Assembly (NCBI GenBank): GCA_027117675.1
Contig: JAJAYM010000140.1
Location: 1-8,376 of the forward strand
DNA from: Actinomycetes bacterium
GTDB lineage: Bacteria > Actinomycetota > Actinomycetes > JAHEKZ01
Length of the DNA stretch: 8,376 nucleotides
Reading direction: 5' to 3'
Below the pieces are notes generated by a model that was given only the letters and a program-made list of their open reading frames with translations, had not been told where the DNA came from and made no database searches. Positions 1 through 7,700 of the stretch are shown here, piece by piece (the stretch's first letter is position 1; each line of letters starts with the position of its first letter). Position numbers and translations under genes: made by a program.

Positions 1-14
1 CCATAGATTCGCCC

Positions 15-26
15 GAACGGCCGTTC
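15..26. repeat. 12-bp perfect palindrome upstream of pyr operon
   Basis: GAACGGCCGTTC reads identically on both strands. It lies about 140 bases upstream of the likely pyrR promoter. It could be a dimeric regulator's operator or part of the end of an upstream transcription unit, but a palindrome of this length also arises by chance in GC-rich DNA. No T-tract follows it, so an intrinsic terminator is not supported. Confidence 0.3.
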
Positions 27-112
27 AGGATGCTTGCGGAGCGTGGTCGTTGGCGCGCCTCAGGCCGTTGGCAGGTGGGTGATCGCCTGAGCATCCCACG
101 GCAATCGCCACG

Positions 113-127
113 CTCGGTGATCACGAG
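113..127. promoter_or_regulatory. Near-palindromic site, possible operator
   Basis: The core GTGATCAC (117-124) is a perfect 8-bp palindrome. It is flanked by CTC (113-115) and GAG (125-127), which extend the symmetry if the unpaired G at 116 is skipped. It ends about 30 bases before the candidate -10 box, so it could bind a regulator at or above the promoter. I do not recognise it as the site of a known factor, and chance is a real alternative. Confidence 0.25.
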
Positions 128-156
128 GCGGCTGAGATCGGGCAGCAGGTGTCGTC

Positions 157-162
157 TAGGGT
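157..162 (+). promoter_or_regulatory. Candidate -10 box of pyr operon promoter
   Basis: TAGGGT fits the loose actinobacterial TANNNT -10 pattern. Transcription would start near 168-170, only a few bases before the PyrR-binding hairpin, giving a short leader of about 50 nt. No convincing TTGACA-like -35 box is seen 16-18 bases upstream (the region reads GAGATC), so the call rests on the -10 match and position alone. The operon could instead be read from a promoter beyond the left edge. Confidence 0.3.
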
Positions 163-176
163 GAGGGTGTTCGACG

Positions 177-209
177 TCCTTTAAGTCCGTCCAGTGAGGC
201 GGGAAAGGA
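177..209 (+). promoter_or_regulatory. PyrR-binding RNA hairpin overlapping the pyrR ribosome binding site
   Basis: The leader RNA folds into the known PyrR target. A lower stem pairs UCCUUU (177-182) with AAAGGA (204-209). AAG (183-185) forms an asymmetric bulge. The upper stem pairs 186-191 with 198-203, including U-G pairs at 186/203 and 190/199. The hexaloop CAGUGA (192-197) fits the family consensus CNGNGA. The UUUAA and UCC-AGNGAGG elements typical of Bacillus PyrR sites are present. Because the 3' arm contains AAAGGA of the Shine-Dalgarno sequence and no downstream terminator is visible, PyrR bound with UMP or UTP should block ribosome entry, as established for the mycobacterial pyr operon, and not cause transcription attenuation as in Bacillus. 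The match is seen directly; the mechanism is inferred. Confidence 0.92.
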
Positions 210-211
210 GG
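205..211 (+). promoter_or_regulatory. pyrR Shine-Dalgarno sequence
   Basis: AAGGAGG is a near-perfect anti-16S match, placed 6 bases before the ATG at 218. It decides the pyrR start and is the only very strong ribosome binding site near the operon's 5' end. Its first five bases are paired inside the PyrR-binding hairpin, so its accessibility is the likely control point. Confidence 0.9.
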
Positions 212-217
212 TTCGCC

Positions 218-811
218 ATGGTTCGGTCGGAGTCCGGAGCCGAGGACCGAGAGGTTCTTGATGCCGATGACGTCCAGCGTGCGCTGACCCGCATCGCCCA
301 CGAAGTACTCGAGCGCAACAAGGGCGCCGAGTCGGTGGTTCTGCTCGGCATACCCACGCGTGGCGTGCCCCTTGCCCACCGACTCGCTCAACGGATTGGC
401 GAAGTCGAAGGCACTGCTGTTCCTGCTGGATCGCTCGACATCACCATGTTTCGAGACGACCTCCGGCTGCGCCCTGCTCGTGGGCTCGGACGCACCGAGC
501 TGCCCACCGGGGGCATCGACGATGCCGTCGTCGTGTTGGTCGACGACGTGCTCTTCTCTGGTCGCTCGATCCGGGCGGCACTGGATGCGCTGAGTGAACT
601 CGGACGCCCACGCGCTGTGCAGCTAGCTGTTCTCGTCGATCGCGGACATCGGCAGTTTCCCATCCGCGCTGACTACGTCGGAAAGAACCTGCCAACCTCC
701 ACGCGTGAAACGGTTCGCGTTCTGGTTGCCGAGTTCGATGGCAGGGACGCCGTGCTCATCGGAGGCTCGGAGCCAGCTGTTCAGGACATCCACGATGGGT
801 CAACGCCATGA
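218..811 (+). CDS. pyrR: PyrR: pyr operon RNA-binding regulator / uracil phosphoribosyltransferase
   Basis: A 197-residue bifunctional PyrR of the type I phosphoribosyltransferase fold. It binds pyr mRNA in response to uridine nucleotides and in many species also converts uracil plus PRPP to UMP. The PRPP-binding signature VLVDDVLFSGRSI lies at residues 106-118, GIPTRG at 44-49 forms the pyrophosphate-side loop, and DRGHRQFPIRADYVGKN followed by LPTS (about 141-161) is a PyrR family hallmark. The length is normal (about 180-200). The ATG at 218 is chosen because AAGGAGG sits 6 bases upstream; an in-frame GTG at 194 would lie inside the PyrR-binding hairpin and has no ribosome site. The stop overlaps the pyrB start by 4 bases (ATGA). 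The hairpin just upstream implies autoregulation. No defect is visible. Confidence 0.96.
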   Translation: MVRSESGAEDREVLDADDVQRALTRIAHEVLERNKGAESVVLLGIPTRGVPLAHRLAQRIGEVEGTAVPAGSLDITMFRDDLRLRPARGLGRTELPTGGIDDAVVVLVDDVLFSGRSIRAALDALSELGRPRAVQLAVLVDRGHRQFPIRADYVGKNLPTSTRETVRVLVAEFDGRDAVLIGGSEPAVQDIHDGSTP

Positions 812-1749
812 CGCCTCACTTGCTCTCCGCCGCCGACCTCTCGCTCGACGATGCGACGCTGATTCTCGACACGGCTGACGAGCTGGCGCGGTTGTCCGAC
901 CGCCCGGTCAAGAAGCTCCCGACGCTGCGTGGCCGCACGGTCGTCAACCTCTTCTTCGAAGATTCCACCCGTACCCGGATCTCGTTCGAGGCGGCAGCGA
1001 AGCGACTCTCAGCCGACGTCATCAACTTCAGTGCCAAGGGGTCAAGCGTCTCCAAGGGTGAGAGCCTCAAGGACACCGCACTGACTCTGGAGGCCATGGG
1101 AGCTGACGCCGTGGTGATTCGGCATGGTGCCAGCGGTGCGCCGCACACCTTGGCCCACTCAGGGTGGATCGGTGGCTCGATCGTCAATGCTGGCGACGGA
1201 ACGCACGAGCACGCGACGCAGGCGTTGCTGGACGCCTTCACGATGCGTAAGCACCTCACCACGCTGGCAGGACGGAAGGTCGTCGTCGTCGGTGATGTGC
1301 TGCACAGCCGAGTCGCCCGCTCCAACGTGTTGCTCCTCTCGACCCTCGGTGCCGATGTCACGCTCGTCGCACCGCCGACGCTGCTACCGGTAGGGGTTGG
1401 TTCGTGGCCTTGCAATTTCTCCTACGACCTTGATGCGAGCCTGCCCGGAGCGGACGCGGTGATGATGCTGCGGGTTCAACAGGAGCGCATGAACGCAGCG
1501 TTCTTCCCTAGTGTGCGGGAGTACTCGCGGCGGTACGGACTTGATGGCGACCGCATGGCCCGATTGCCCGATCATGCGATCGTCATGCACCCCGGCCCGA
1601 TGAACCGGGGGTTGGAGATCACTGCCGAGGTCGCCGACTCTGACCGGGCGGTCATCGTTGAACAGGTCACGAATGGAGTCAGCGTGCGTATGGCGGTGCT
1701 CTACCTCTTGCTCGGCGGTAGCGACTCAGCACTAGGGGCGGTCGAATGA
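808..1749 (+). CDS. pyrB: Aspartate carbamoyltransferase catalytic subunit
   Basis: PyrB (313 residues, normal length) condenses carbamoyl phosphate with L-aspartate to carbamoyl aspartate, the committed step of UMP synthesis, in the cytoplasm. The N-terminal domain carries the carbamoyl-phosphate loop FFEDSTRTRISFE (STRTR at 53-57) and SSVSKGESLKDT (79-90), whose Ser and Lys come from the adjacent subunit in the trimer. The C-terminal aspartate domain has LRVQQERMN (221-229) and HPGPMNRG (261-268), the counterpart of the E. coli HPLPR loop. The odd point is residue 136: the near-invariant HPTQ motif reads HATQ (GCG at 1213-1215 where CCG is expected), one base from normal. No pyrI-like regulatory chain is present, as usual in actinobacteria. 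The gene overlaps both neighbours by 4 bases (ATGA), so its translation is probably coupled to pyrR. Confidence 0.96.
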   Translation: MTPHLLSAADLSLDDATLILDTADELARLSDRPVKKLPTLRGRTVVNLFFEDSTRTRISFEAAAKRLSADVINFSAKGSSVSKGESLKDTALTLEAMGADAVVIRHGASGAPHTLAHSGWIGGSIVNAGDGTHEHATQALLDAFTMRKHLTTLAGRKVVVVGDVLHSRVARSNVLLLSTLGADVTLVAPPTLLPVGVGSWPCNFSYDLDASLPGADAVMMLRVQQERMNAAFFPSVREYSRRYGLDGDRMARLPDHAIVMHPGPMNRGLEITAEVADSDRAVIVEQVTNGVSVRMAVLYLLLGGSDSALGAVE

Positions 1750-3074
1750 CAGCCGCGGGCCCCACCTCCGCACCGGTAGGGCGCACTCTCGTCAAGGGCG
1801 CCAGCATCCTCGGCGGTCCGGCGCGTGACCTTTTGATCGCTGACGGAATCTTCGCTGCCGTCGGTGCTGACGCTGCCGCCGGCGCTGACGCCAACACCGA
1901 GACCATTGATGCCTCGGGGCTCGTAGCCCTCCCTGGACTGGTCGACCTCCATGTCCATCTGCGCGAACCTGGCCGCGAAGACGCCGAGACCGTTGCCTCT
2001 GGATCGGCCGCAGCCGCCGTCGGCGGCTTCACCGCTGTTCACGCGATGGCGAACACCGATCCGGTGGCTGACACCGCCGGCGTCGTTGAACAGGTTTGGC
2101 ACCTTGGTCGCAGCACAGGTCTCTGCGATGTCCACCCGGTCGGGGCGGTGACCGTTGGCCTCGACGGCCGCGAGCTGGCCGAACTGGGTGCGATGGCTGA
2201 GTCGGCAGCAAGGGTTCGGATGTTCTCCGACGACGGCAAGTGTGTCTCCGACGCCGTCCTGATGCGGCGCGCCCTCGAGTACGTCAAGGCCTTCGACGGC
2301 GTAGTGGCGCAGCACGCGCAGGAACCACGACTGACCGAGGGCGCCCAGATGAACGAGGGCTCGGTGTCTGGAGTCCTGGGGCTGGGTGGTTGGCCGGCCG
2401 TTGCCGAAGAGTCAGTCATTGCGCGCGACGTTCTGCTGGCCGGGCACGTCGGGTCACGACTTCATGTCTGCCACGTGTCGACAGCTGGTTCGGTCGAGAT
2501 CCTGCGATGGGCCAAAGGCAAGGGGATCGATGTGACGGCGGAGGTCACCCCGCATCACCTCTTGCTTACCGACGACCTAGTCTCCAGCTACGACCCGCGC
2601 TACAAGGTGAACCCCCCACTCCGCACCCAGTCTTACGTCGATGCGCTGCGGCAGGGTCTGGCGGACGGGACGATCGATGCGGTGGCCACCGACCACGCCC
2701 CACACAGCCTCGAAGACAAGGACTGCGAGTGGGCGGCAGCAGCGATGGGCATGGTGGGCCTGGAGACAGCCGTTGGCGTGGTGGCCAGCGCCATGGTCGA
2801 AACCGGGCTGCTCGACTGGGCAGGGGTCGCCGACCGCATGGCGGTCCGCCCGGCCCGCATTGGGCGACTAGCCGGGCAGGGGCGCCCGATCGCGCCAGGA
2901 GAGCCAGCGAACCTGGTCCTCATCGACGATAAGTCGCGCTACACCGTCGACCCGGCAGCCATGCTGTCGCGCAGCCGCAACACGCCCTACGCGGGCATCG
3001 AGCTGCCGGCACGCCCGGTAGCGACCTTTCTGCGTGGTCGGCTGACCGCTCGGGAAGGGTCGGTGCTCGCGTGA
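1746..3074 (+). CDS. pyrC: Dihydroorotase, class I
   Basis: A 442-residue zinc-dependent amidohydrolase that cyclises carbamoyl aspartate to dihydroorotate, the third step of the pathway. A small N-terminal beta domain is followed by the TIM barrel. The metal-binding DLHVHLREPG is at 67-76 (His69, His71). MFSDDG at 159-164 supplies the aspartate that class I enzymes use near the metals. Further ligands are His190 (AQHAQE) and His243 (HVCHVS), with the catalytic Asp316 in ATDHAPH (314-320). TPHHLLLTDD and KVNPPLR (287-293) are typical substrate-side segments. The length is normal for the class I family (about 425-450). It starts within the pyrB stop (ATGA) and ends in a GTGA overlap with the next gene. 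An AGGGGCGG stretch shortly upstream is a weak ribosome site. No defects are visible. Confidence 0.96.
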   Translation: MTAAGPTSAPVGRTLVKGASILGGPARDLLIADGIFAAVGADAAAGADANTETIDASGLVALPGLVDLHVHLREPGREDAETVASGSAAAAVGGFTAVHAMANTDPVADTAGVVEQVWHLGRSTGLCDVHPVGAVTVGLDGRELAELGAMAESAARVRMFSDDGKCVSDAVLMRRALEYVKAFDGVVAQHAQEPRLTEGAQMNEGSVSGVLGLGGWPAVAEESVIARDVLLAGHVGSRLHVCHVSTAGSVEILRWAKGKGIDVTAEVTPHHLLLTDDLVSSYDPRYKVNPPLRTQSYVDALRQGLADGTIDAVATDHAPHSLEDKDCEWAAAAMGMVGLETAVGVVASAMVETGLLDWAGVADRMAVRPARIGRLAGQGRPIAPGEPANLVLIDDKSRYTVDPAAMLSRSRNTPYAGIELPARPVATFLRGRLTAREGSVLA

Positions 3075-3661
3075 GCGTTGATGTGACCTTTGACCTCGCG
3101 GTACTTGCGTCAGCACAGGTCACCGACTGGCCGGAGCGCATCGCCTTGACGGTCGCGGTGCTGGCATCGATCGTGGCCGTCCTGGCACTCATGCGGTGGG
3201 GTTGGGTGTCGCGCCGTCGGCGTCAAGGCGACGTCGCCGCGCTGCCCGACGTACCGGCCCTCCCGGCTATTGCGCACAAGGGGCCGGTCTCGGCGCGCTT
3301 CCTCGGTGCAACCCGCTCTGGCGACTGGCTCGACCGGGTGGTGGCGCGTGGTCTCGGAGTTCCTAGTGCCGCGCAGGTGACGGTGTCGCTGCAAGGAATC
3401 TGGGTGATGCGTACCGGCGCCCCAAACGTCTTCGTGGCCGCCGATGAGGTGGCGGGGGTTCGACACGATCGCGGGATCGCGGGTCGGGTCGTCGAGCAGG
3501 ACGGCGTGTTGGTCATCACGTGGCGACACGCGGGCCAGCACCTCGATCTCGGGCTCCGGGTACGAGACACCGATGCGGCAGAGGGCCTTCGAACAACAAT
3601 CGAGAAGCTGATCGTCGAACCATCTGTCCGGCCATCACATTCGGAGACCTCGCGTGACTGA
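3071..3661 (+). CDS. Small membrane-anchored PH-like-domain protein of the pyr operon (Rv1382-type)
   Basis: The function is unknown. The 196-residue product has a short N-terminal segment, one predicted membrane helix (about residues 24-45, IALTVAVLASIVAVLALM) and a basic SRRRRQ stop-transfer stretch, so the remainder probably faces the cytoplasm. Residues about 73-182 match what I recall of the PH-like domain of proteins encoded at this place in actinobacterial pyr operons, with GDWLDR (84-89), GLGVPSA (95-101) and RGIAGRVVEQ (134-143) as recognisable blocks. M. tuberculosis Rv1382, between pyrC and carA, is the positional counterpart. The GTG start overlaps the pyrC stop (GTGA), with GGGAAGGGT upstream as a weak ribosome site; the 3' end overlaps carA by 8 bases. 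Conserved linkage suggests a role tied to pyrimidine synthesis or enzyme localisation, but nothing in the sequence shows a catalytic site. Confidence 0.85.
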   Translation: MSVDVTFDLAVLASAQVTDWPERIALTVAVLASIVAVLALMRWGWVSRRRRQGDVAALPDVPALPAIAHKGPVSARFLGATRSGDWLDRVVARGLGVPSAAQVTVSLQGIWVMRTGAPNVFVAADEVAGVRHDRGIAGRVVEQDGVLVITWRHAGQHLDLGLRVRDTDAAEGLRTTIEKLIVEPSVRPSHSETSRD

Positions 3662-4769
3662 CGACAAGCCCGCCCTGCTCGTGCTCGAGGACGGCCGCGT
3701 GTTCCACGGCAAGTCCTTCGGCGCCCCCGGTGAGATCTTCGGGGAAGCCGTTTTCTGCACGGCGATGACCGGGTACCAAGAGACGCTCACCGACCCCTCG
3801 TATCACCGTCAGGTGGTGATCCAGACAGCACCGCAAATCGGCAACACAGGAATCAACGACGAGGACGACGAGTCGTCGGCGATCTGGGTCAGTGGCTATG
3901 TGGTGCGCGACCCATCGCGGGTTCGCTCGAACTGGCGCTCCACTCGATCGTTGGACGAGCGGTAGGTCGCTGGCGACGTCGTCGGCATCTCCGGCGTCGA
4001 CACCCGCGCGCTCACCCGTCATCTTCGTGAGCAAGGCGCGATGCGAGTCGGAATATCGACTGAGACGGCCGACTCGGCGGCCCTCCTGCAAAAAGTCAGA
4101 CTGAGTCCGAGCATGGTTGGAGCAGACTTGACCGCGGCTGTCAGCACCGCTGAGCCCTACGTTGTACCGCCAGTGGGTAAGCGGCGTCACACCGTGGCGG
4201 CGATCGACCTCGGGATCAAGGCAATGACCCCACGCTTGATGGCAGAGCAAGGGATCGAGGTTCATGTGCTGCCAGCAGCCAGCTCGATCGACGACGTGCT
4301 GGCAGTCGGTGCTGACGGCGTTTTCTTCAGCAACGGTCCTGGCGATCCGGCTACCGCCGACGGGCCGGTGGCGCTGATGCAGCGGCTGCTAGAAGAAGCC
4401 GTGCCCGTGTTCGGGATTTGCTTCGGCAACCAGATTCTCGGCCGGGCTCTTGGGTTCGGAACGTACAAGCTGAAGTACGGGCATCGCGGCGTCAACCAGC
4501 CGGCGCTGGACAAGGCCACTGGCCGAGTTGAGATCAGCGCCCACAATCACGGCTTCGCGGTCGACGCCCCGATTGACGGGCCAACGAGCACGCCTTTTGG
4601 GCCAGCTGAGGTGAGTCATGTTTGCCTCAACGACAACGTGGTAGAGGGTCTGCGGTTGCTGGACGCTCCCGCTTTCAGCGTTCAGTACCACCCAGAGGCT
4701 GCGGCAGGTCCACACGACTCGGTCTATCTGTTCGATCGATTCGTCACAATGATGGAAGGCGGTCGCTGA
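3654..4769 (+). pseudogene. carA: carA (carbamoyl-phosphate synthase small subunit), interrupted by an in-frame TAG
   Basis: CarA is the glutamine amidotransferase subunit that hydrolyses glutamine and passes ammonia to CarB. The full frame has 371 codons, including TAG at 3963-3965 (codon 104), and matches family length (about 370-385). The N-terminal half shows LEDGRVFHGKSFG, AMTGYQETLTDPSY and GNTGINDED. After the stop the same frame continues with VVGISGVDTRALTRHLREQG, as in intact homologues. The class I glutaminase domain is complete: nucleophile Cys256 in GICFGNQ, and His346/Glu348 in QYHPEAAAGP. The homologous residue at the stop is usually Leu (DEL), so TTG to TAG is the simplest change. 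If real, it would truncate the protein at 103 residues, before the glutaminase; a consensus error is equally consistent. The GTG start overlaps the preceding gene by 8 bases, with GGAGA upstream. The stop overlaps the carB start by one base (TGATG). Confidence 0.93.
4041..4769 (+). CDS. Possible re-initiated C-terminal CarA fragment (glutaminase part)
   Basis: If the TAG at 3963 is genuine, the next in-frame ATG is at 4041, the conserved Met of the GAMRVG segment. It has only a short AAGG 4 bases upstream. A product from here would have 242 residues, holding the entire glutaminase domain (Cys at fragment position 127) but lacking most of the N-terminal domain that contacts CarB. This is an alternative reading of the carA region, not an additional gene, and no sequence feature favours efficient initiation here. 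Confidence 0.25.
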   Translation: MRVGISTETADSAALLQKVRLSPSMVGADLTAAVSTAEPYVVPPVGKRRHTVAAIDLGIKAMTPRLMAEQGIEVHVLPAASSIDDVLAVGADGVFFSNGPGDPATADGPVALMQRLLEEAVPVFGICFGNQILGRALGFGTYKLKYGHRGVNQPALDKATGRVEISAHNHGFAVDAPIDGPTSTPFGPAEVSHVCLNDNVVEGLRLLDAPAFSVQYHPEAAAGPHDSVYLFDRFVTMMEGGR

Positions 4770-7700
4770 TGCCCAGGCGCGCTGACCTCACCTCGGTCAT
4801 GGTGATCGGATCTGGTCCGATCGTGATCGGACAGGCTGCCGAGTTCGACTACTCCGGTACCCAGGCGTGCAGAGTTCTGCGGGCCGAAGGGCTCCGGGTG
4901 ATTTTGGTCAACAGCAATCCGGCCACGATCATGACTGACCCAGAGTTCGCCGATGCCACCTACGTCGAGCCGATCACTACAGACATCATCGAGAAGATCA
5001 TCGCCAAGGAGCGACCGGACGCACTCCTTCCCACGTTGGGTGGCCAAACGGCGCTGAACGCGGCGATCGCCCTTCACGAAAGCGGCGTTCTCGACAAGTA
5101 CGGCGTCGAACTGATCGGTGCCGACGTCGATGCCATCCAGCGTGGCGAGAACCGGGAGCTCTTCAAGGGGATTGTCGAGCAGATCGGCGGCGAGGTTGCC
5201 CGCTCGTCGATCTGTCACACCCTTGAAGAGTGTTTGGCCGCTGTCGATGACCTCGCATATCCCGTCGTCGTTCGCCCCTCGTTCACGATGGGCGGCGCCG
5301 GTTCGGGGATGGCGTACGACGAGGCCGACCTGCGCCGGATCGCTGGTTCGGGGTTGGCTGCGAGTCCCACAACCGAGGTTCTGCTGGAAGAGTCGATCAT
5401 TGGTTGGAAGGAGTACGAGCTCGAACTGATGCGCGACAGGAACGACAACGTTGTGGTCGTCTGCTCGATCGAGAACCTCGATCCGATGGGTGTGCACACG
5501 GGTGACTCGATCACCGTTGCGCCCGCGATGACCTTGACCGACCGCGAGTACCAGCGCATGCGTGACGTCGGCATCAAGATCATCCGGGCGGTCGGGGTCG
5601 ATACCGGCGGGTGCAACATTCAGTTCGCCGTCGATCCGGCGGACGGTCGACTCATCGTCATCGAGATGAATCCCCGTGTCTCGCGGTCCAGCGCGCTCGC
5701 GAGCAAGGCAACCGGGTTTCCGATCGCCAAGATCGCGGCGCGGCTCGCCATCGGTTACACCTTGGACGAGGTTCCTAACGACATCACCGCCGAGACACCG
5801 GCGTCGTTCGAGCCTGCCCTGGACTACGTCGTCGTCAAAGTTCCCCGCTTCGCCTTCGAGAAGTTTCCGGCGGCCGACCCCACGCTGACGACACACATGA
5901 AGAGTGTCGGCGAGGCGATGGCGATCGGCCGGAACATGCCTGAGGCGCTGCAGAAGGCGCTGCGGTCGATCGAGAAGGCTGATGCTCCCTTCTCGTGGAC
6001 CGACATTGACCGTGATGCTCAATCGATTCAGGAACTTGAAGCGCTGGTCGAGCAGACCCGGACACCCCACGACGGTCGAATCAAAAAGGTGCAGCAAGCG
6101 ATGTGGCTAGGGGCGACAACCGAGACGATGCATGAGGTAACCGGGATCGATCCGTGGTTCCTTGACCAGATTGCCATCATCAACGAAACAGCGGCCAAGC
6201 TGCACGAGGCTTCCGAGCTGTCCCCAGCGCTGCTTCGTGAGGCGAAGCGCTATGGGTTCTCCGACCAGCAAGTAGCGGAGTTGCGCGGCGTCTCAGAGGA
6301 CGTCGCGCGGCATTTGCGTCAGGCTCTAGGCATCCGGCCGGTCTACAAGACCGTTGACACCTGCGCAGGAGAGTTCGCGGCGCAGACGCCGTACCACTAC
6401 TCGTCCTACGACGAGGAGACCGAGGTGCGCCAACGCAGCAAACCAGCGGTGGTGATCTTGGGCAGTGGGCCAAACCGGATCGGGCAGGGGATCGAGTTCG
6501 ACTACTCGTGTGTGCACGCCGCGATGGCTCTCCGCGCGGTCGGCTACGAGACGGTCATGGTGAACTGCAACCCGGAGACAGTGTCAACGGACTACGACAC
6601 CAGCGATCGGCTCTATTTTGAACCCCTGACGCTCGAAGATGTCCTCGAAGTGGTGGCAGCCGAGCAGCAGGCGGGGCCAGTCGTCGGAGTGATCGTCCAA
6701 CTCGGTGGTCAGACCCCTCTTGGTCTTGCGCAACCCCTTAAGGATGCAGGGGTTGCGGTGGTGGGGACGTCACCGGAGGCCATCCACCTGGCTGAAGAGC
6801 GTGGTGCCTTCGGTGCCATGCTCGCCGAGGCCGGGCTCTTGGCCCCAAGACATGGCATGGCCAACTCCTTCGACGAGGCCAAAGAGATCGCTGACGAGAT
6901 CGGATTCCCGGTCTTGGTGCGACCGTCCTACGTGCTGGGCGGCCGTGGCATGGAGATCGTTTACGACGACGACATGCTGCGCGACTACATCGGCCGGGCT
7001 ACCCAAGTGAGCCCCGAGCATCCCGTCCTGGTCGACCGGTTCCTCGACGACGCGGTCGAGATCGACGTCGACGCCCTCTACGACGGCACCGATCTCTTTC
7101 TCGCCGGTGTGATGGAGCACATCGAAGAAGCAGGTATTCACTCCGGCGACTCAGCATGTGCTCTTCCCCCGATGACGCTCGGGCGTGCCGACATCGAACG
7201 CATCAGAGCCGCGACCGAGGCCATCGCGAAAGGGGTGGGTGTTCGTGGTCTGCTGAACGTTCAGTTCGCCCAGGCCTCAGATGTTCTGTACGTGCTTGAG
7301 GCGAACCCGCGTGCTTCGCGGACGGTTCCCTTTGTCTCGAAGGCGACAGCCACACAGGTTGCGAAGGCGGCTGCCCGGGTCATGTTGGGAACGACGATCG
7401 CCGAATTACGGGCTGAAGGGTTGCTCCCGGAGACTGGTGACGGTGGCACGATGCCGATGGATGCCGCGATCGCGGTGAAGGAGGCGGTACTTCCGTTCGG
7501 TCGCTTTCATGGCGTCGACACCGTGCTTGGCCCAGAGATGAAGTCCACCGGCGAGGTGATGGGCATCGACACTCTCTTCGGCACGGCGTATGCGAAGTCC
7601 CAGATGGCGGCCTACGCCGGCGGCCTTCCGACGAGTGGTACCGCCTTCGTCTCGGTCGCCAATCGTGACAAGCGATCGATGATCTTCCCGATCAAACGGC

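Noticed and set aside
59..91. Intrinsic terminator of an upstream gene
   Set aside because: The 7-bp stem has a 19-base loop and is not followed by a run of T.
194..217. GTG start for pyrR at 194, giving 8 extra residues
   Set aside because: It lies inside the PyrR-binding hairpin and has no ribosome site, while the ATG at 218 follows AAGGAGG by 6 bases.
2240..2932. 230-codon plus-strand frame inside pyrC
   Set aside because: The product is Arg/Gly/Pro-rich with no motif and sits over catalytic pyrC sequence; it is an out-of-frame shadow.
3940..4041. Frameshift in carA
   Set aside because: Homologous sequence before and after the TAG is in the same frame without any gain or loss of bases, so this is a point nonsense change.
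3516..4265. 249-codon minus-strand frame spanning the carA interruption
   Set aside because: Its sense strand encodes clear carA homology over the whole span; the antisense product shows no family features.
4622..4768. Upstream extension of carB by 49 codons
   Set aside because: The segment overlaps conserved carA sequence in another frame and is not CarB-like; the CarB family N-terminus begins at the ATG at 4769.
4724..6097. 457-codon open frame on the minus strand
   Set aside because: It lies antisense to well-conserved carB sequence, has no recognisable domain, and is typical of shadow frames in GC-rich DNA.
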